A stretch of DNA of 64,000 nt from Dyella_B humi (lineage in GTDB: Bacteria; Pseudomonadota; Gammaproteobacteria; Xanthomonadales; Rhodanobacteraceae), in contig NZ_JADIKI010000023.1 of assembly GCF_044904605.1 (NCBI RefSeq), forward strand, positions 1,674,001 to 1,738,000, written 5' to 3'. Shown one piece after another: positions 45,100 through 53,314 of the stretch (within the stretch, counting starts at the first letter, position 1; each line of letters starts with the position of its first letter). The translations under genes and the position numbers were made by a program. Below the pieces are notes generated by a model, which saw nothing but the letters and a program-made list of their open reading frames with translations, was not told the DNA's origin and did no database searches.

Positions 45100-45228
45100 T
45101 CCTGCCTCCAAGAAAATAAAAATGCGCTGCTTCGGATCCGGTCGAAGTGACCGACTACCCGTTTTGACTCGAGCCGCTCATCGGCGTTGAGTCGCATGGC
45201 TACACACCTGGGAATCTGTTGATGTAGC

Positions 45229-45381
45229 TCAGAGGTGGATCCGCTTGGTGCGATCCGAGCCGCGCTTGTTGCTTGTTTTCTTCGAGATGTCGGTTGCAGA
45301 ACTGGCGTGCTGTGTCCACGCTTGCCCGGCGATCATCGACGTCGCGACGATTGCCGCGGATGACGCGCTCTTGCGGTACAT
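45229..45381 (-). CDS. 50-residue ORF behind the shared leader, possibly truncated
   Basis: ATG 45381 sits exactly where the GH18-like gene starts in the homologous leader (GCCGAAAGGCAGGGGAGACAT before ATG). It encodes MYRKSASSAAIVATSMIAGQ.. and ends ..GSDRTKRIHL. The N-terminus resembles a signal peptide (basic start, short hydrophobic stretch), but no mature domain follows. It may be a small exported peptide, or the beginning of a lost paralogue whose promoter now drives the TonB-receptor gene 130 bp downstream. No homology recognised. Confidence 0.4.
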   Translation of the reverse strand: MYRKSASSAAIVATSMIAGQAWTQHASSATDISKKTSNKRGSDRTKRIHL

Positions 45382-45720
45382 ATGTCTCCCCTGCCTTTCG
45401 GCTTGCCTGTTGTAGTGCCCACATTTGTGATGTTTTTGAGGGCACAAACCCACCCTTGGCCATGGTTGTTGCCATGACCCTCCGCACTGCTTTCAAGAGA
45501 TACACAACTGCCCAGCCACTGACGCGTCCTGCAGGCGGAATAAACGCCTCGCCACGTCTTCCCCAGAGTCCCCCGGGAAACGGATCCTCAATCGATCCAA
45601 GTACTCGTGACAACGTTGTACAAACGTCACGAGCGGGCTAATCAATAGGACAGTAAAAAGGCGATGTCAACAAAAATTTGTATCGATTCAAATTTAAAAT
45701 TTCTAAACATATTTCACTAC
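45382..45720 (-). promoter_or_regulatory. Promoter/leader region shared with 39636-39990
   Basis: Carries the same ordered blocks as the GH18-like upstream region. The inverted repeat is CTCGTGAC-N14-GTCACGAG (45604-45611 and 45626-45633), perfect here, with the same 14-base spacer. Likely drives the 50-codon ORF and the TonB receptor. Confidence 0.6.
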
Positions 45721-46152
45721 ATAAGCAATTTCATCGGCCGGTCGATATTGCACGACAGCAAGATAATTAGATCGATCCAAGTTTTTCCAAGACTTATTGC
45801 GTGCTGCACCCGCAAAGATTCGGTCCGAAAACCGCAAATGGCCGGCCTTGGTGGTCACGGCGCCAAGCCTGAATCAGGACGAGACAAGAACAATAGGCGC
45901 GCAGACGCAAGCTCGACCCTTCGGTAACACATCGCCGTTGTCAAAGAGCGAAGGTGCGCCAGTTGGTAACTGAAGAGGACGAATGGGGTTGCGGTATTGC
46001 TTGTGTCGCTTAACTGCTTGGAATTTCTTATCGCAACGTGAAAGGTCGGCTGCAAAGGGCAAGTTACCGGCGGATCAATGTCGTTGCGGAAGGCTTAAGT
46101 ACAAAGCCAATCACTGCCGAGCTTCGCGTATCGCATGGCGATACCTTCTTCG
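45721..46152. other. Gene-free spacer at the start of the accessory region
   Basis: AT-rich to ~45780, then ordinary composition. Short frames on both strands lack start signals. No repeats or RNA genes recognised. Confidence 0.4.
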
Positions 46153-46521
46153 TCAGGCGCTAGCCGCAGGTTCGTAGTATTCAGCCACCAACCCGTCTGC
46201 GTGACGGACGGTTGCATGGCGCCCTCCCGCTGCGTGCTGGGGTTCGTGAAGAACCGTGGCTCCTTGCGTTCGCACCCAATCAAGCGTCTCGTCCAGCGAA
46301 TCGACGATCAGCACGGCGGTTGCGGAGCGAATCGGCGCCAAGGCTTCGTTGGTTCCGGCGAGAAGAATGAACGCGCCGACCACAGCAACCTCAACGCCGA
46401 GTTCTGCGAAGGCGATGCGCCTCTCGCAGGTCATCCCCTGCAGCTTCTCGTAAAACGCGATGCTAGGCGCGAGCATGGAAGGCTCGATGTAAATTCGAAA
46501 AGCGTGATGCTTGATGCTCAC
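46153..46521 (-). CDS. VOC (glyoxalase/bleomycin-resistance fold) protein
   Basis: About 122 aa from a GTG at 46521 with GAAGGA upstream, five bases after the stop of the reductase gene, so translationally linked to it. Fold marks: IKHHAFRIYIEPSMLAPSIAFYEKLQG, AVVGAFILLAGTNEAL, AVLIVDSLDETLDWVRTQGATV, then ATVRHADGLVAEYYEP with the C-terminal acidic Glu typical of metal-binding VOC proteins. Likely a small detoxification or dioxygenase-like enzyme acting with the preceding reductase. Substrate unknown. Confidence 0.78.
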   Translation of the reverse strand: MSIKHHAFRIYIEPSMLAPSIAFYEKLQGMTCERRIAFAELGVEVAVVGAFILLAGTNEALAPIRSATAVLIVDSLDETLDWVRTQGATVLHEPQHAAGGRHATVRHADGLVAEYYEPAASA

Positions 46522-46526
46522 GACGC

Positions 46527-47603
46527 TTATCCTTCGTGATTCATGACGACGCATTCGAGGCTGCCAGCACACCGTGCATCAGCCATCGCTTCAGTGAGGT
46601 CTTGCAGCGCGTAGGAGCGCAGGTGGATCGCTGTCGGGTCCAACAATCCGCTGCGACAAAGATCGAACAGTCGACGATACGCGTCCCTGGGATACATGAA
46701 GCAGCCGAGAATCTCCCAGCTGTTCAACATCACTTCCACGTAAGGAATGGGAAGCGGAACGCCCATGCTTCCCATCAATACAAGTCGACCGCCGTTGTAG
46801 AGGCTGTGCAGGGCTGACAAGGTCATGTTCGGATCAGTGGCTCCACCGACCATGTCGAAGGCCATATCCGCACCGCCACCGGTTGCGTTACGAATCATCG
46901 CGGCATCGGTTGCGATATCGCCGGTCACGACCAGCGGCGTTACACGAGTGCTGGTAGCAGCGACCAGCGCATCAAGCTTCGATGTGTCCCTTCCCAGCGC
47001 AACGACCTGACGCGCGCCCATGGCGAGAGCGACCATAACGGCTGCGCTGCCATAAGCCCCGGTGGCTCCCGACACAACGAGAGTTTCACCTGCTGTCAGG
47101 CGTCCACGGATGAGCCCGCCGTACGGGACGATATAGCGCATGGTTACGGCGAGCTGCGCTGCAGTGAATGCATCTAGGCCATCTATAGGTGTGACCAGGC
47201 TTGCCGGCACCATGGCGTACTCGGCCAGCGTGCCATCCGGCCAGTCTTGTTGGATGTGTGCCGCGATATCGCCTTGGCCGGTAACGCCCAAGAGAATCTG
47301 CGCCGGGTCTCGAACGTTTTCCTGCGCCACGAAATGAGACGAGATGGCAACGCGTTGTCCAGCACGAAGATGCCAGACGTTGTCACCTACCGCGTGGATG
47401 ACGCCAATTCCGTTCCCTCCGGGAACGAACGGTCCGCGAGGTGGCCGATAGAAGGGGAGTTTGCCTTCCATGTAGTCCTGCATGTAGGACATGAGCGACG
47501 ACGCTTGAATGCGCACCACTACGCTTCCTGGGCGGGCCGCAGGCACGGGGATATCGTTGAATTTGAACGGACCACCCAGTCCGTCGAGCTGCCACGCTTT
47601 CAT
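46527..47603 (-). CDS. MDR-superfamily NAD(P)H reductase (quinone oxidoreductase-like)
   Basis: 358 aa. N-terminal GroES-like domain (MKAWQLDGLGGPFKFNDIPV..) and Rossmann domain with GATGAYGSAAVMVALAMGARQ and LVVTGDIATDAAM. The catalytic-zinc ligands of alcohol dehydrogenases (GHE motif, Cys) are replaced (GNGIGVI), so it is a zinc-independent reductase. Probably reduces a quinone, enone or similar electrophile with NADPH. First gene of a two-gene unit with the VOC protein, divergent from an AraC-type regulator 125 bp away that probably controls it. Confidence 0.88.
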   Translation of the reverse strand: MKAWQLDGLGGPFKFNDIPVPAARPGSVVVRIQASSLMSYMQDYMEGKLPFYRPPRGPFVPGGNGIGVIHAVGDNVWHLRAGQRVAISSHFVAQENVRDPAQILLGVTGQGDIAAHIQQDWPDGTLAEYAMVPASLVTPIDGLDAFTAAQLAVTMRYIVPYGGLIRGRLTAGETLVVSGATGAYGSAAVMVALAMGARQVVALGRDTSKLDALVAATSTRVTPLVVTGDIATDAAMIRNATGGGADMAFDMVGGATDPNMTLSALHSLYNGGRLVLMGSMGVPLPIPYVEVMLNSWEILGCFMYPRDAYRRLFDLCRSGLLDPTAIHLRSYALQDLTEAMADARCAGSLECVVMNHEG

Positions 47604-47690
47604 TTACGTCTCCGCTTGAGGCCATGAACCGCCGGATCGCCGACTGCTAACGCGGCGAGGCATATGGTCCTCGAGTCACGGGTGACGCGA

Positions 47691-47712
47691 TATAATGAAA
47701 ATGACCATTTTC
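47691..47712 (+). promoter_or_regulatory. -10 box and operator-like palindrome before the AraC gene
   Basis: TATAAT at 47691-47696, directly followed by GAAAATG-AC-CATTTTC (47697-47712), a perfect inverted repeat. Placed in the 125-bp divergent region between reductase and regulator, so a bound protein could affect both. Confidence 0.55.
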
Positions 47713-47728
47713 CTAATGGATCGTCCAA

Positions 47729-48670
47729 ATGGACGCCTTATCCGATGTGCTTTCCCTACTGCGCGTGTCCAGCGCACTTTCCTCACGCTTTGAAGGGAGC
47801 GGTGCCTGGGCATTTCGCTTTCCCGCTTACCAGCACATCAAATTTGGCGGCGTGCTCGAGGGCCGCTTCCACCTCTGGATTGAGGGAGAACGTGATTCTC
47901 TCGTCTTGGAAAAGGGTGATTTCTACCTGCTGACCACGGGGCAACCCTTCTGCTCAGCAAGCGATCCAACACGAAAGCCTTTGGATGGTCCGCCGATCTA
48001 CCGATCCATTCGGGATGCCGATGGCGTCGTTCGGTATCGAGGCGAAGATGATCAAGCATTCTCATCCGTCAGCCTTGCCAGCGGCCGTTTCACTTTTGAA
48101 AACGATGCAGGCGAAATTCTGCTTAGGCATCTTCCACCGATCATTCATCTGAGGGCCAAAGATGTCGAAACGCCGGCCTTGTCGCTGTTACTCACCTTGC
48201 TCAGAGGCGAGACAGGTGACACCCAGGCCGGTGCTGCAGTTGCGCGTAGCAGTCTCGCGGCACTCGTGCTCGTCAACGCGCTACGCGCCTATCTCAGCAA
48301 CACAGCATTGCCGGCGGGCTGGTTAGGCGCATTGTCAGATCCCAAAATCGGCCGAGCCTTGTCTCTCATGCATGCACAACCCGGTGAGCGTTGGACGCTT
48401 GAAAGCCTTGCTTCCACGGTCAATATGTCGCGTACGGCTTTCGCTGCGCACTTCCGCGAGCTGGTTGGTTGTGCGCCCCTTGAGTACTTAAATCGGTGGC
48501 GCATGGCCGTCGCACGCACCGCGCTCCGCCATAGTGATGAATCACTGGCGCAGATCGCCGAACGAATTGGATATCTTTCCGATACGGCCTTCAGCATCGC
48601 TTTCAAGCGCTTGCATGGTCAGAGTCCGGGCCGTTTTCGGAGTGAAGCGCGCTTGGTAGCGCATATCTAA
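47729..48670 (+). CDS. AraC-family regulator with cupin N-terminus
   Basis: 313 aa. N-terminal cupin-like sensor (~1-180: FGGVLEGRFHLWIEGERDSL, LEKGDFYLLTTGQPF), C-terminal double HTH (~205-305: GRALSLMHAQPGERWTLESLA then STVNMSRTAFAAHFRELVG, and LAQIAERIGYLSDTAFSIAFKR). This is the AraC_binding_2/cupin_6 group that often controls a neighbouring divergent reductase. Transcribed away from the MDR reductase/VOC pair; likely its regulator. Weak Shine-Dalgarno at the ATG. Confidence 0.88.
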   Translation: MDALSDVLSLLRVSSALSSRFEGSGAWAFRFPAYQHIKFGGVLEGRFHLWIEGERDSLVLEKGDFYLLTTGQPFCSASDPTRKPLDGPPIYRSIRDADGVVRYRGEDDQAFSSVSLASGRFTFENDAGEILLRHLPPIIHLRAKDVETPALSLLLTLLRGETGDTQAGAAVARSSLAALVLVNALRAYLSNTALPAGWLGALSDPKIGRALSLMHAQPGERWTLESLASTVNMSRTAFAAHFRELVGCAPLEYLNRWRMAVARTALRHSDESLAQIAERIGYLSDTAFSIAFKRLHGQSPGRFRSEARLVAHI

Positions 48671-48684
48671 GGGGAGTACAGGCT

Positions 48685-49233
48685 TTAGTTCTTTTCGCTG
48701 GAAAATTTGACGAAGCCGTCGCGCATGCGACGCAGCAGGCTTTGCAGCAAATGCAATTCGTCTGGCGAGAGATCAACGAACACCTTCTCCAACCTGTGCG
48801 CATTCAACTCCATCGCGCTGGTGATGACTTTCTTGCCCTTCTCTGTGAGCGTCGCGAGTAACCGACGTCGGTCTTTCTCATCACCGATCGATTGCACCAG
48901 GCCTTCTTGTTCAAGGGAAAACATCAGCGCGGAAACCGTGGCGCGCTTGACCTGCAGCGCCGCAATGATTTCCTGATGTGGAACGAAACGATCACCTGCG
49001 CCCCAGAGCAATGCCAGAGTCTGAAATCGCGCGGGCGAGCCTGCTGTGCCTTCCAGCCATTCGTTCAAGACGTTGTTGATCTGCTGGCTCGCCGATTTGA
49101 GCGTGAAGACGGTTTCCAGTCGCTGGGCCGCCGCTGGCGGAAATCGGCGCAGGTACGCCTCTCTCAGATAGGGGACGGGAAAGGTCTGCTCGCTGGTCGA
49201 ATCGTCGTCTATCAAAGGATTTTCTCGCGCCAA
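48685..49233 (-). CDS. MarR-family transcriptional regulator
   Basis: 182 aa from a TTG at 49233; no ATG occurs before the domain, so the start is uncertain. Winged-helix core: ARFQTLALLWGAGDRFVPHQE, recognition VKRATVSALMFSLEQEGLV, wing DEKDRRRLLATLTEKGKKVI. An extended N-terminal helix (LREAYLRRFPPAAAQRLETV) is unlike most MarR proteins. Divergent from the efflux operon, with 430 bp between; the palindrome GTTAGCTAAC at 49351 is a plausible site for it. Could repress the efflux genes or only itself. Confidence 0.82.
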   Translation of the reverse strand: MARENPLIDDDSTSEQTFPVPYLREAYLRRFPPAAAQRLETVFTLKSASQQINNVLNEWLEGTAGSPARFQTLALLWGAGDRFVPHQEIIAALQVKRATVSALMFSLEQEGLVQSIGDEKDRRRLLATLTEKGKKVITSAMELNAHRLEKVFVDLSPDELHLLQSLLRRMRDGFVKFSSEKN

Positions 49234-49339
49234 AACTATCTGTGGCTGGATTGTATGCTACGTGACAATCTGTTACGAAAGCAATCATGCCAATAAAAAC
49301 AATGACATAAAATTAATATGCTGGCGAACTGTCTATTTA

Positions 49340-49366
49340 TTGACTTGTTCGTTAGCTAACTATATT
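49340..49366 (+). promoter_or_regulatory. Putative promoter with GTTAGCTAAC operator
   Basis: TTGACT (49340-49345), palindrome GTTAGCTAAC (49351-49360), TATATT (49361-49366). The palindrome fills the spacer, where a bound MarR dimer would block RNA polymerase. Spacer of 15 is short; TATTGT at 49363 gives 17. Would yield a ~290-nt leader before the efflux gene. Confidence 0.45.
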
Positions 49367-49440
49367 GTCTGTCTCCAGACAAATGCCGAAGGGCAGACCG
49401 CGGTTGGCGCGGCCACGGCCTACGGGACGAGGAGTCAGAC

Positions 49441-49605
49441 ATGTCCAATACAGAGCCACAGGAAGGGGTAAAGCCCCAATTGCCGAGGAGGGCAATGCGC
49501 CGCAAAACCCAGTTGGCGCTGACCGTAGCAGCGAAGGCAGCACAGATGCCTCAAGACGCCGGCCAGGCAAATGGTTTCTTTTTTTTCAACTATTTATCTG
49601 ACTAG
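49441..49605 (+). CDS. 54-residue small ORF in the efflux operon leader
   Basis: ATG 49441 with GAGGAG six bases upstream, a strong ribosome site. Product begins MSNTEPQEGVKPQLPRRAMR, is basic in the middle (RRKTQLALTVAAKAAQ) and ends NGFFFFNYLSD. Its stop codon lies inside the 18-bp TetR-type palindrome. No homology recognised. The GGGG-TAAAG-CCCC and TTGCC..GGCAA hairpins fall within it, so it may be a leader peptide tuning downstream expression, or chance in a structured leader. Confidence 0.4.
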   Translation: MSNTEPQEGVKPQLPRRAMRRKTQLALTVAAKAAQMPQDAGQANGFFFFNYLSD

Positions 49606-49612
49606 TCAGATA
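49595..49612 (+). promoter_or_regulatory. TetR-type operator upstream of the efflux transporter
   Basis: TATCTGACTAGTCAGATA is a perfect 18-bp palindrome 51 bp before the transporter ATG. The core CTGNCTAGTCAG recurs at 56060-56077 and 56703-56720, before the SDR and TetR genes. Confidence 0.6.
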
Positions 49613-49662
49613 TTTGGCCGCCAAGCGCTGCATTGACATCTACATCGCCGCACCGGACTCCC

Positions 49663-51225
49663 ATGAACGCATCCACTTCCCCTGCTGCACCGGCCCCTCT
49701 CACGGGTATGCGGTTTGCACTCGGCGCCTTCGCCGTCGCACTTGCCACGTTCATGAACGTGCTCGACTCGTCCATCGCTAACGTCGCCATTCCCACATTG
49801 TCAGGCGATCTTGGCGTGTCGGTTGACGAAGGAACGTGGGTGATCACCGTGTTCTCCGCCGCCAACGCGGTGGCGATCCCGCTCACGGGCTGGCTGACTC
49901 AACGCATCGGTCAGGTCAAACTATTCGTCGGAGCGATTCTGCTGTTCGTAATTTCGTCTGCGTTGTGCGGCATAGCGCCCAACCTCACCGTGTTGCTAGG
50001 GGCTCGCGTGCTACAGGGCGTGGCAGCCGGTCCGCTGATACCGTTGTCGCAAGCGCTGCTGCTCTCCACGTTCTCAAAAGAGAAGGGCGGCAGCGCGTTG
50101 TCGTTGTGGGCCATGACGGCAACGGTCGGCCCCATCGCCGGTCCAGCTTTGGGCGGCTGGATCACCGATAGATATAGCTGGTCTTGGATCTTCTACATCA
50201 ACGTACCGGTAGGTTTATTCGCTGCTGCGGTTGTGTGGATGGTTTATCGCGACCGTGAAACGCCTACTCGCCGCTTGCCGATCGATACGGTTGGACTGAT
50301 CGCGCTGATCGGTTGGGTCGCTGCACTGCAAGTCATGCTCGACAAAGGCAAGGATCTGGATTGGTTCAACTCGCCGGTCATCTGTGCGCTGGGCGTGTTT
50401 GCACTGATCGGCTTTGCGTTCTTCGTGATCTGGGAGCTAACCGAAGAGAAGCCGATCGTCGATCTACGACTGTTTGCGGGACGCAACTTCCTCGGCGGCA
50501 CGATAGCGATCTCGGTTGCGTATGCGATCTTCTTCGCGAACCTGGTGATTCTGCCGCAGTGGATTCAGGAATATCTCGGCTATCGCGCCGTCGATGCAGG
50601 AATGGTGACTGCTCCGCTTGGTATTTTCGCTGTGATCCTTGCGCCGGCGATGGGCAAGATGATGATGAAGACCGATGCGCGCATCTTGGCGACAATGGCC
50701 TTCGTCGGATTTGCGGGTGTCTTCTTCCTGCGCTCGGAGTACACCACCGACGTCGATCAATACACCTTGATCCTGCCAACACTGCTGCAAGGTATACCGA
50801 CCGCTCTATTCTTCGTGCCCTTGACTGCGATCATCCTGTCCGGCCTCACACCCGACAAGATCCCTTCCGCAGCCGGCTTATCGAACTTCGTCCGCGTCTT
50901 CGCGGGTGCCGTTGGGACATCGCTGCTGACCACCGGCTGGAATGACCGCACGATCCTGCACCACGCACAACTGACCGAACAGGCTAACAGCTACAACTCG
51001 ATCTTCACGGACTCGATTGCACAGGTGCAGTCGACGGTCCAGGTCGGTGCGTCCAATGCACTTGCCTTCATCGAGAACGGACTGAACGCACAAGCGGCCA
51101 TGCTTGGTCTCAACGACATCTTTTGGATATCCGCCATCTTTTTCGTTCTGATCATTCCGCTGATTTGGATCACTCATCCAAGCAAGGATGCGGCGGCTGG
51201 AGCGGCTGCGGCCGGCGGCCACTGA
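49663..51225 (+). CDS. EmrB-type MFS drug exporter (DHA2, 14 helices)
   Basis: 520 aa inner-membrane proton-coupled exporter. Start ATG 49663 (MNASTSPAAPAPLTGMRFAL); the TTG at 49633 is weaker. DHA2 marks: FMNVLDSSIANVAIPTLSGD in helix 1, GTWVITVFSAANAVAIPLTG in helix 2, the motif-A-like WLTQRIGQVKLF, and motif C around GPIAGPALGGWITDRYSWSW. It forms a tripartite pump with the EmrA-like adaptor (53315) and the NodT-type outer-membrane channel (51823) in the same operon, extruding lipophilic drugs. Regulated probably by MarR proteins of the operon and by a TetR site upstream. Confidence 0.93.
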   Translation: MNASTSPAAPAPLTGMRFALGAFAVALATFMNVLDSSIANVAIPTLSGDLGVSVDEGTWVITVFSAANAVAIPLTGWLTQRIGQVKLFVGAILLFVISSALCGIAPNLTVLLGARVLQGVAAGPLIPLSQALLLSTFSKEKGGSALSLWAMTATVGPIAGPALGGWITDRYSWSWIFYINVPVGLFAAAVVWMVYRDRETPTRRLPIDTVGLIALIGWVAALQVMLDKGKDLDWFNSPVICALGVFALIGFAFFVIWELTEEKPIVDLRLFAGRNFLGGTIAISVAYAIFFANLVILPQWIQEYLGYRAVDAGMVTAPLGIFAVILAPAMGKMMMKTDARILATMAFVGFAGVFFLRSEYTTDVDQYTLILPTLLQGIPTALFFVPLTAIILSGLTPDKIPSAAGLSNFVRVFAGAVGTSLLTTGWNDRTILHHAQLTEQANSYNSIFTDSIAQVQSTVQVGASNALAFIENGLNAQAAMLGLNDIFWISAIFFVLIIPLIWITHPSKDAAAGAAAAGGH

Positions 51226-51306
51226 TGATTTGCCAATAAACCTATCAACCCAACGAGCAGCAACACATTGCCGCACTACGCACACAACGGCTCCAGGGAC
51301 TTCGAT

Positions 51307-51756
51307 ATGGAACATTACACAAAGAAAAACTTTTTAACGACGCAAAGCATCGGCTACATGTTGACGAAAGCGCGCAACATGGTGATAGCGGACATGGATG
51401 CCGCCTTGACGCCGCTCGACATTACCAGTCAGCAAATGGGCGTCATCCTCTGGCTCAGTCGGGGTATCGCCGCGACACCCTTCGAAATGTCGAAGCATCT
51501 CAGCATCGACACCGGTCTGATGACCCGCATGCTGGACAAGCTGGAAGCAAACGGACTGTTGAAGCGTTCCCGTAGCAACACCGATCGCCGTGTCGTCGAT
51601 CTGAAGTTGACCCGCAAAGGCGAGGCGGCTGCCGCAGAGATTCCAGACATCGCGCTGCCGGTGCTGAACGGACGTCTGAGGAACTTCAGCAAGGCCGAGT
51701 TTGAAGAACTGCAGCGCCTACTCGGCAAGTTCATTGATGCCGATACCCGTCGCTAA
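51307..51756 (+). CDS. MarR-family regulator within the efflux operon
   Basis: 149 aa from ATG 51307; the frame extends upstream to 51268 without a good start. Core: LDITSQQMGVILWLSRGIAATP, STFD-equivalent FEMSKHLSIDTGLMTRMLDKLEAN, wing RSNTDRRVVDLKLTRKGEAA. This arrangement (exporter-marR-OMF-adaptor) resembles the fus/far-type efflux operons of proteobacteria, where the embedded MarR represses the operon and responds to the exported phenolic or fatty acid. Spacing of 81 and 66 bp to its neighbours is consistent with one transcript. Confidence 0.88.
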   Translation: MEHYTKKNFLTTQSIGYMLTKARNMVIADMDAALTPLDITSQQMGVILWLSRGIAATPFEMSKHLSIDTGLMTRMLDKLEANGLLKRSRSNTDRRVVDLKLTRKGEAAAAEIPDIALPVLNGRLRNFSKAEFEELQRLLGKFIDADTRR

Positions 51757-51822
51757 TGCGCTCAAAGCCAATGCGCTTGCGCTCCATCCGATAAACCCAT
51801 CCCATTTACTGAGACTAAGACC

Positions 51823-53304
51823 ATGCGTGTTCATCTCATTGCGGCAGCGGTCGGAATGACCCTCGCACTGGCAGGATGTGCCAGTACCGGCGGCCTGCAT
51901 CCGAACGGCGCGCCCATCAATCCCAACTCTCTCGCAGTTACGCGCACCCTCGCGAACGTAAAGGTGTCATCGGCCGCGTGGCCCAAAGCCGACTGGTGGA
52001 TCTCATTGGGCGACAGTCAGCTCAATGCATTGATTGCCGAGGCCTTGCACGACAACCCAAGCCTTGCAGAAGCCGACGCGCGGGCGCGCCAGGCACAGTC
52101 CGAAGCGTCGGAGGCCGATGCTGATCGCAAGCCGGAAGTAGACGTCGCAGGAAGCGTCGCCGAAGCGCGCCTCCCGAAAACGCTACCGATTGGCAACGGT
52201 CATAACGGCGCCGCTAAGTATGTCTCCGCCAGTTTCAAATGGAATCTGGATCTTTGGGGTGGCGAACGTGCTGCATGGGAGGCTGCTCTCGGACAGGAGC
52301 GCGCTGCGGAAGTTGACGCACATGCGGCCCGTATCGAACTCTCCACAAACGTCGCGCGCGCCTATGTGCAGCTCGGCTACGCCTACGCTCAACAGGATGT
52401 CGCTTCGGCGGAGCTAGAGCGTGCGATGGACGTGCGCAAGCTGACGCAGCAACGTGTTGCCGCTGGTATCGATAGTCAAGTGCAGCTCAAGCAGAGCGAT
52501 TCAGAAGTCGCCAGCGCACAAGTTCAAAAGGCACAAGCGGACCGCGCGATCGATGCAGAGCGCTCCGCCTTATCCGTGCTGTTGGGCAAAGGTCCTGATC
52601 GCGGCTTGACGATTGCCCGCCCACAGCTGTTGCCGCCAGATGCGCTGAGTGTGCCATCCGATCTACCGGTCGAGTTGCTGGGGCATCGCGCCGACCTCGT
52701 CGCCGCGCGCTGGCGGGTGGAAGCAGCCGACAAGGACATCGACGCAGCCAAAACCCAGTTCCTTCCCAACGTCAACATCACCGCGATGGCAGGTCTGGTC
52801 GCGCTCGGTGGCGGCAATCTCTTCCAGGCAAAGTCTCGCTTCTACGATGTGGCTCCAGCGATCAGCCTGCCTATCTTTGACGGTGGTCGCCGTCGTGCGG
52901 ACTTGAACGGCAAGGATGCGCAATACGATCTCGCCGTGGCGCAGTACAACGATACGCTCGTACGTGCCGTCAACGAAGTGTGCGACGACAACGATGCACT
53001 CGCCTCGTTGCAGGTGCAGATCGACGCGCAGCAGCGCGCACTCGATGCGGCCGACGATGCTTGGACGCTAGCCGAGCAACGCTATAAAGCTGGTATTGGC
53101 AGCTATCTGGAAGCCCTCAGCGTGCGCCAGGAGTTGCTGGTTGCCCAAGAGCGCATGGCCACGCTGCATGCCGAGCACATCGACTACTCGGTGCAAATCA
53201 TTCAGGCGCTCGGCGGCGGCTATCGTCCAGACCAGCCCGCTCCTAACGCGTCGACGATTGCTGCCGATGCGAACTCCTCTTCCCTTATTCATCATCGCTC
53301 TTGA
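51823..53304 (+). CDS. Outer-membrane efflux lipoprotein (NodT/OprM type)
   Basis: 493 aa. Lipoprotein signal MRVHLIAAAVGMTLALAGCA with lipobox LAGC (Cys20). Two OEP repeats (~60-250 and ~280-470) with long helices: LNALIAEALHDNPSLAEADA, KFNLDLWGG-like FKWNLDLWGGERAAW, LSTNVARAYVQLGYAYAQQD; second half LGHRADLVAARWRVEAADKD, LPIFDGGRRRADL and the C-terminal VQIIQALGGGY typical of NodT. Forms the trimeric channel-tunnel of the pump. The adaptor gene begins 10 bp after its stop. Confidence 0.93.
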   Translation: MRVHLIAAAVGMTLALAGCASTGGLHPNGAPINPNSLAVTRTLANVKVSSAAWPKADWWISLGDSQLNALIAEALHDNPSLAEADARARQAQSEASEADADRKPEVDVAGSVAEARLPKTLPIGNGHNGAAKYVSASFKWNLDLWGGERAAWEAALGQERAAEVDAHAARIELSTNVARAYVQLGYAYAQQDVASAELERAMDVRKLTQQRVAAGIDSQVQLKQSDSEVASAQVQKAQADRAIDAERSALSVLLGKGPDRGLTIARPQLLPPDALSVPSDLPVELLGHRADLVAARWRVEAADKDIDAAKTQFLPNVNITAMAGLVALGGGNLFQAKSRFYDVAPAISLPIFDGGRRRADLNGKDAQYDLAVAQYNDTLVRAVNEVCDDNDALASLQVQIDAQQRALDAADDAWTLAEQRYKAGIGSYLEALSVRQELLVAQERMATLHAEHIDYSVQIIQALGGGYRPDQPAPNASTIAADANSSSLIHHRS

Positions 53305-53314
53305 GGCAGCCATC

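Noticed and set aside
49363..49600. Known riboswitch (yybP-ykoY, guanidine, fluoride) before the efflux operon
   Set aside because: Hairpins exist, but core consensus bases of these classes could not be matched.
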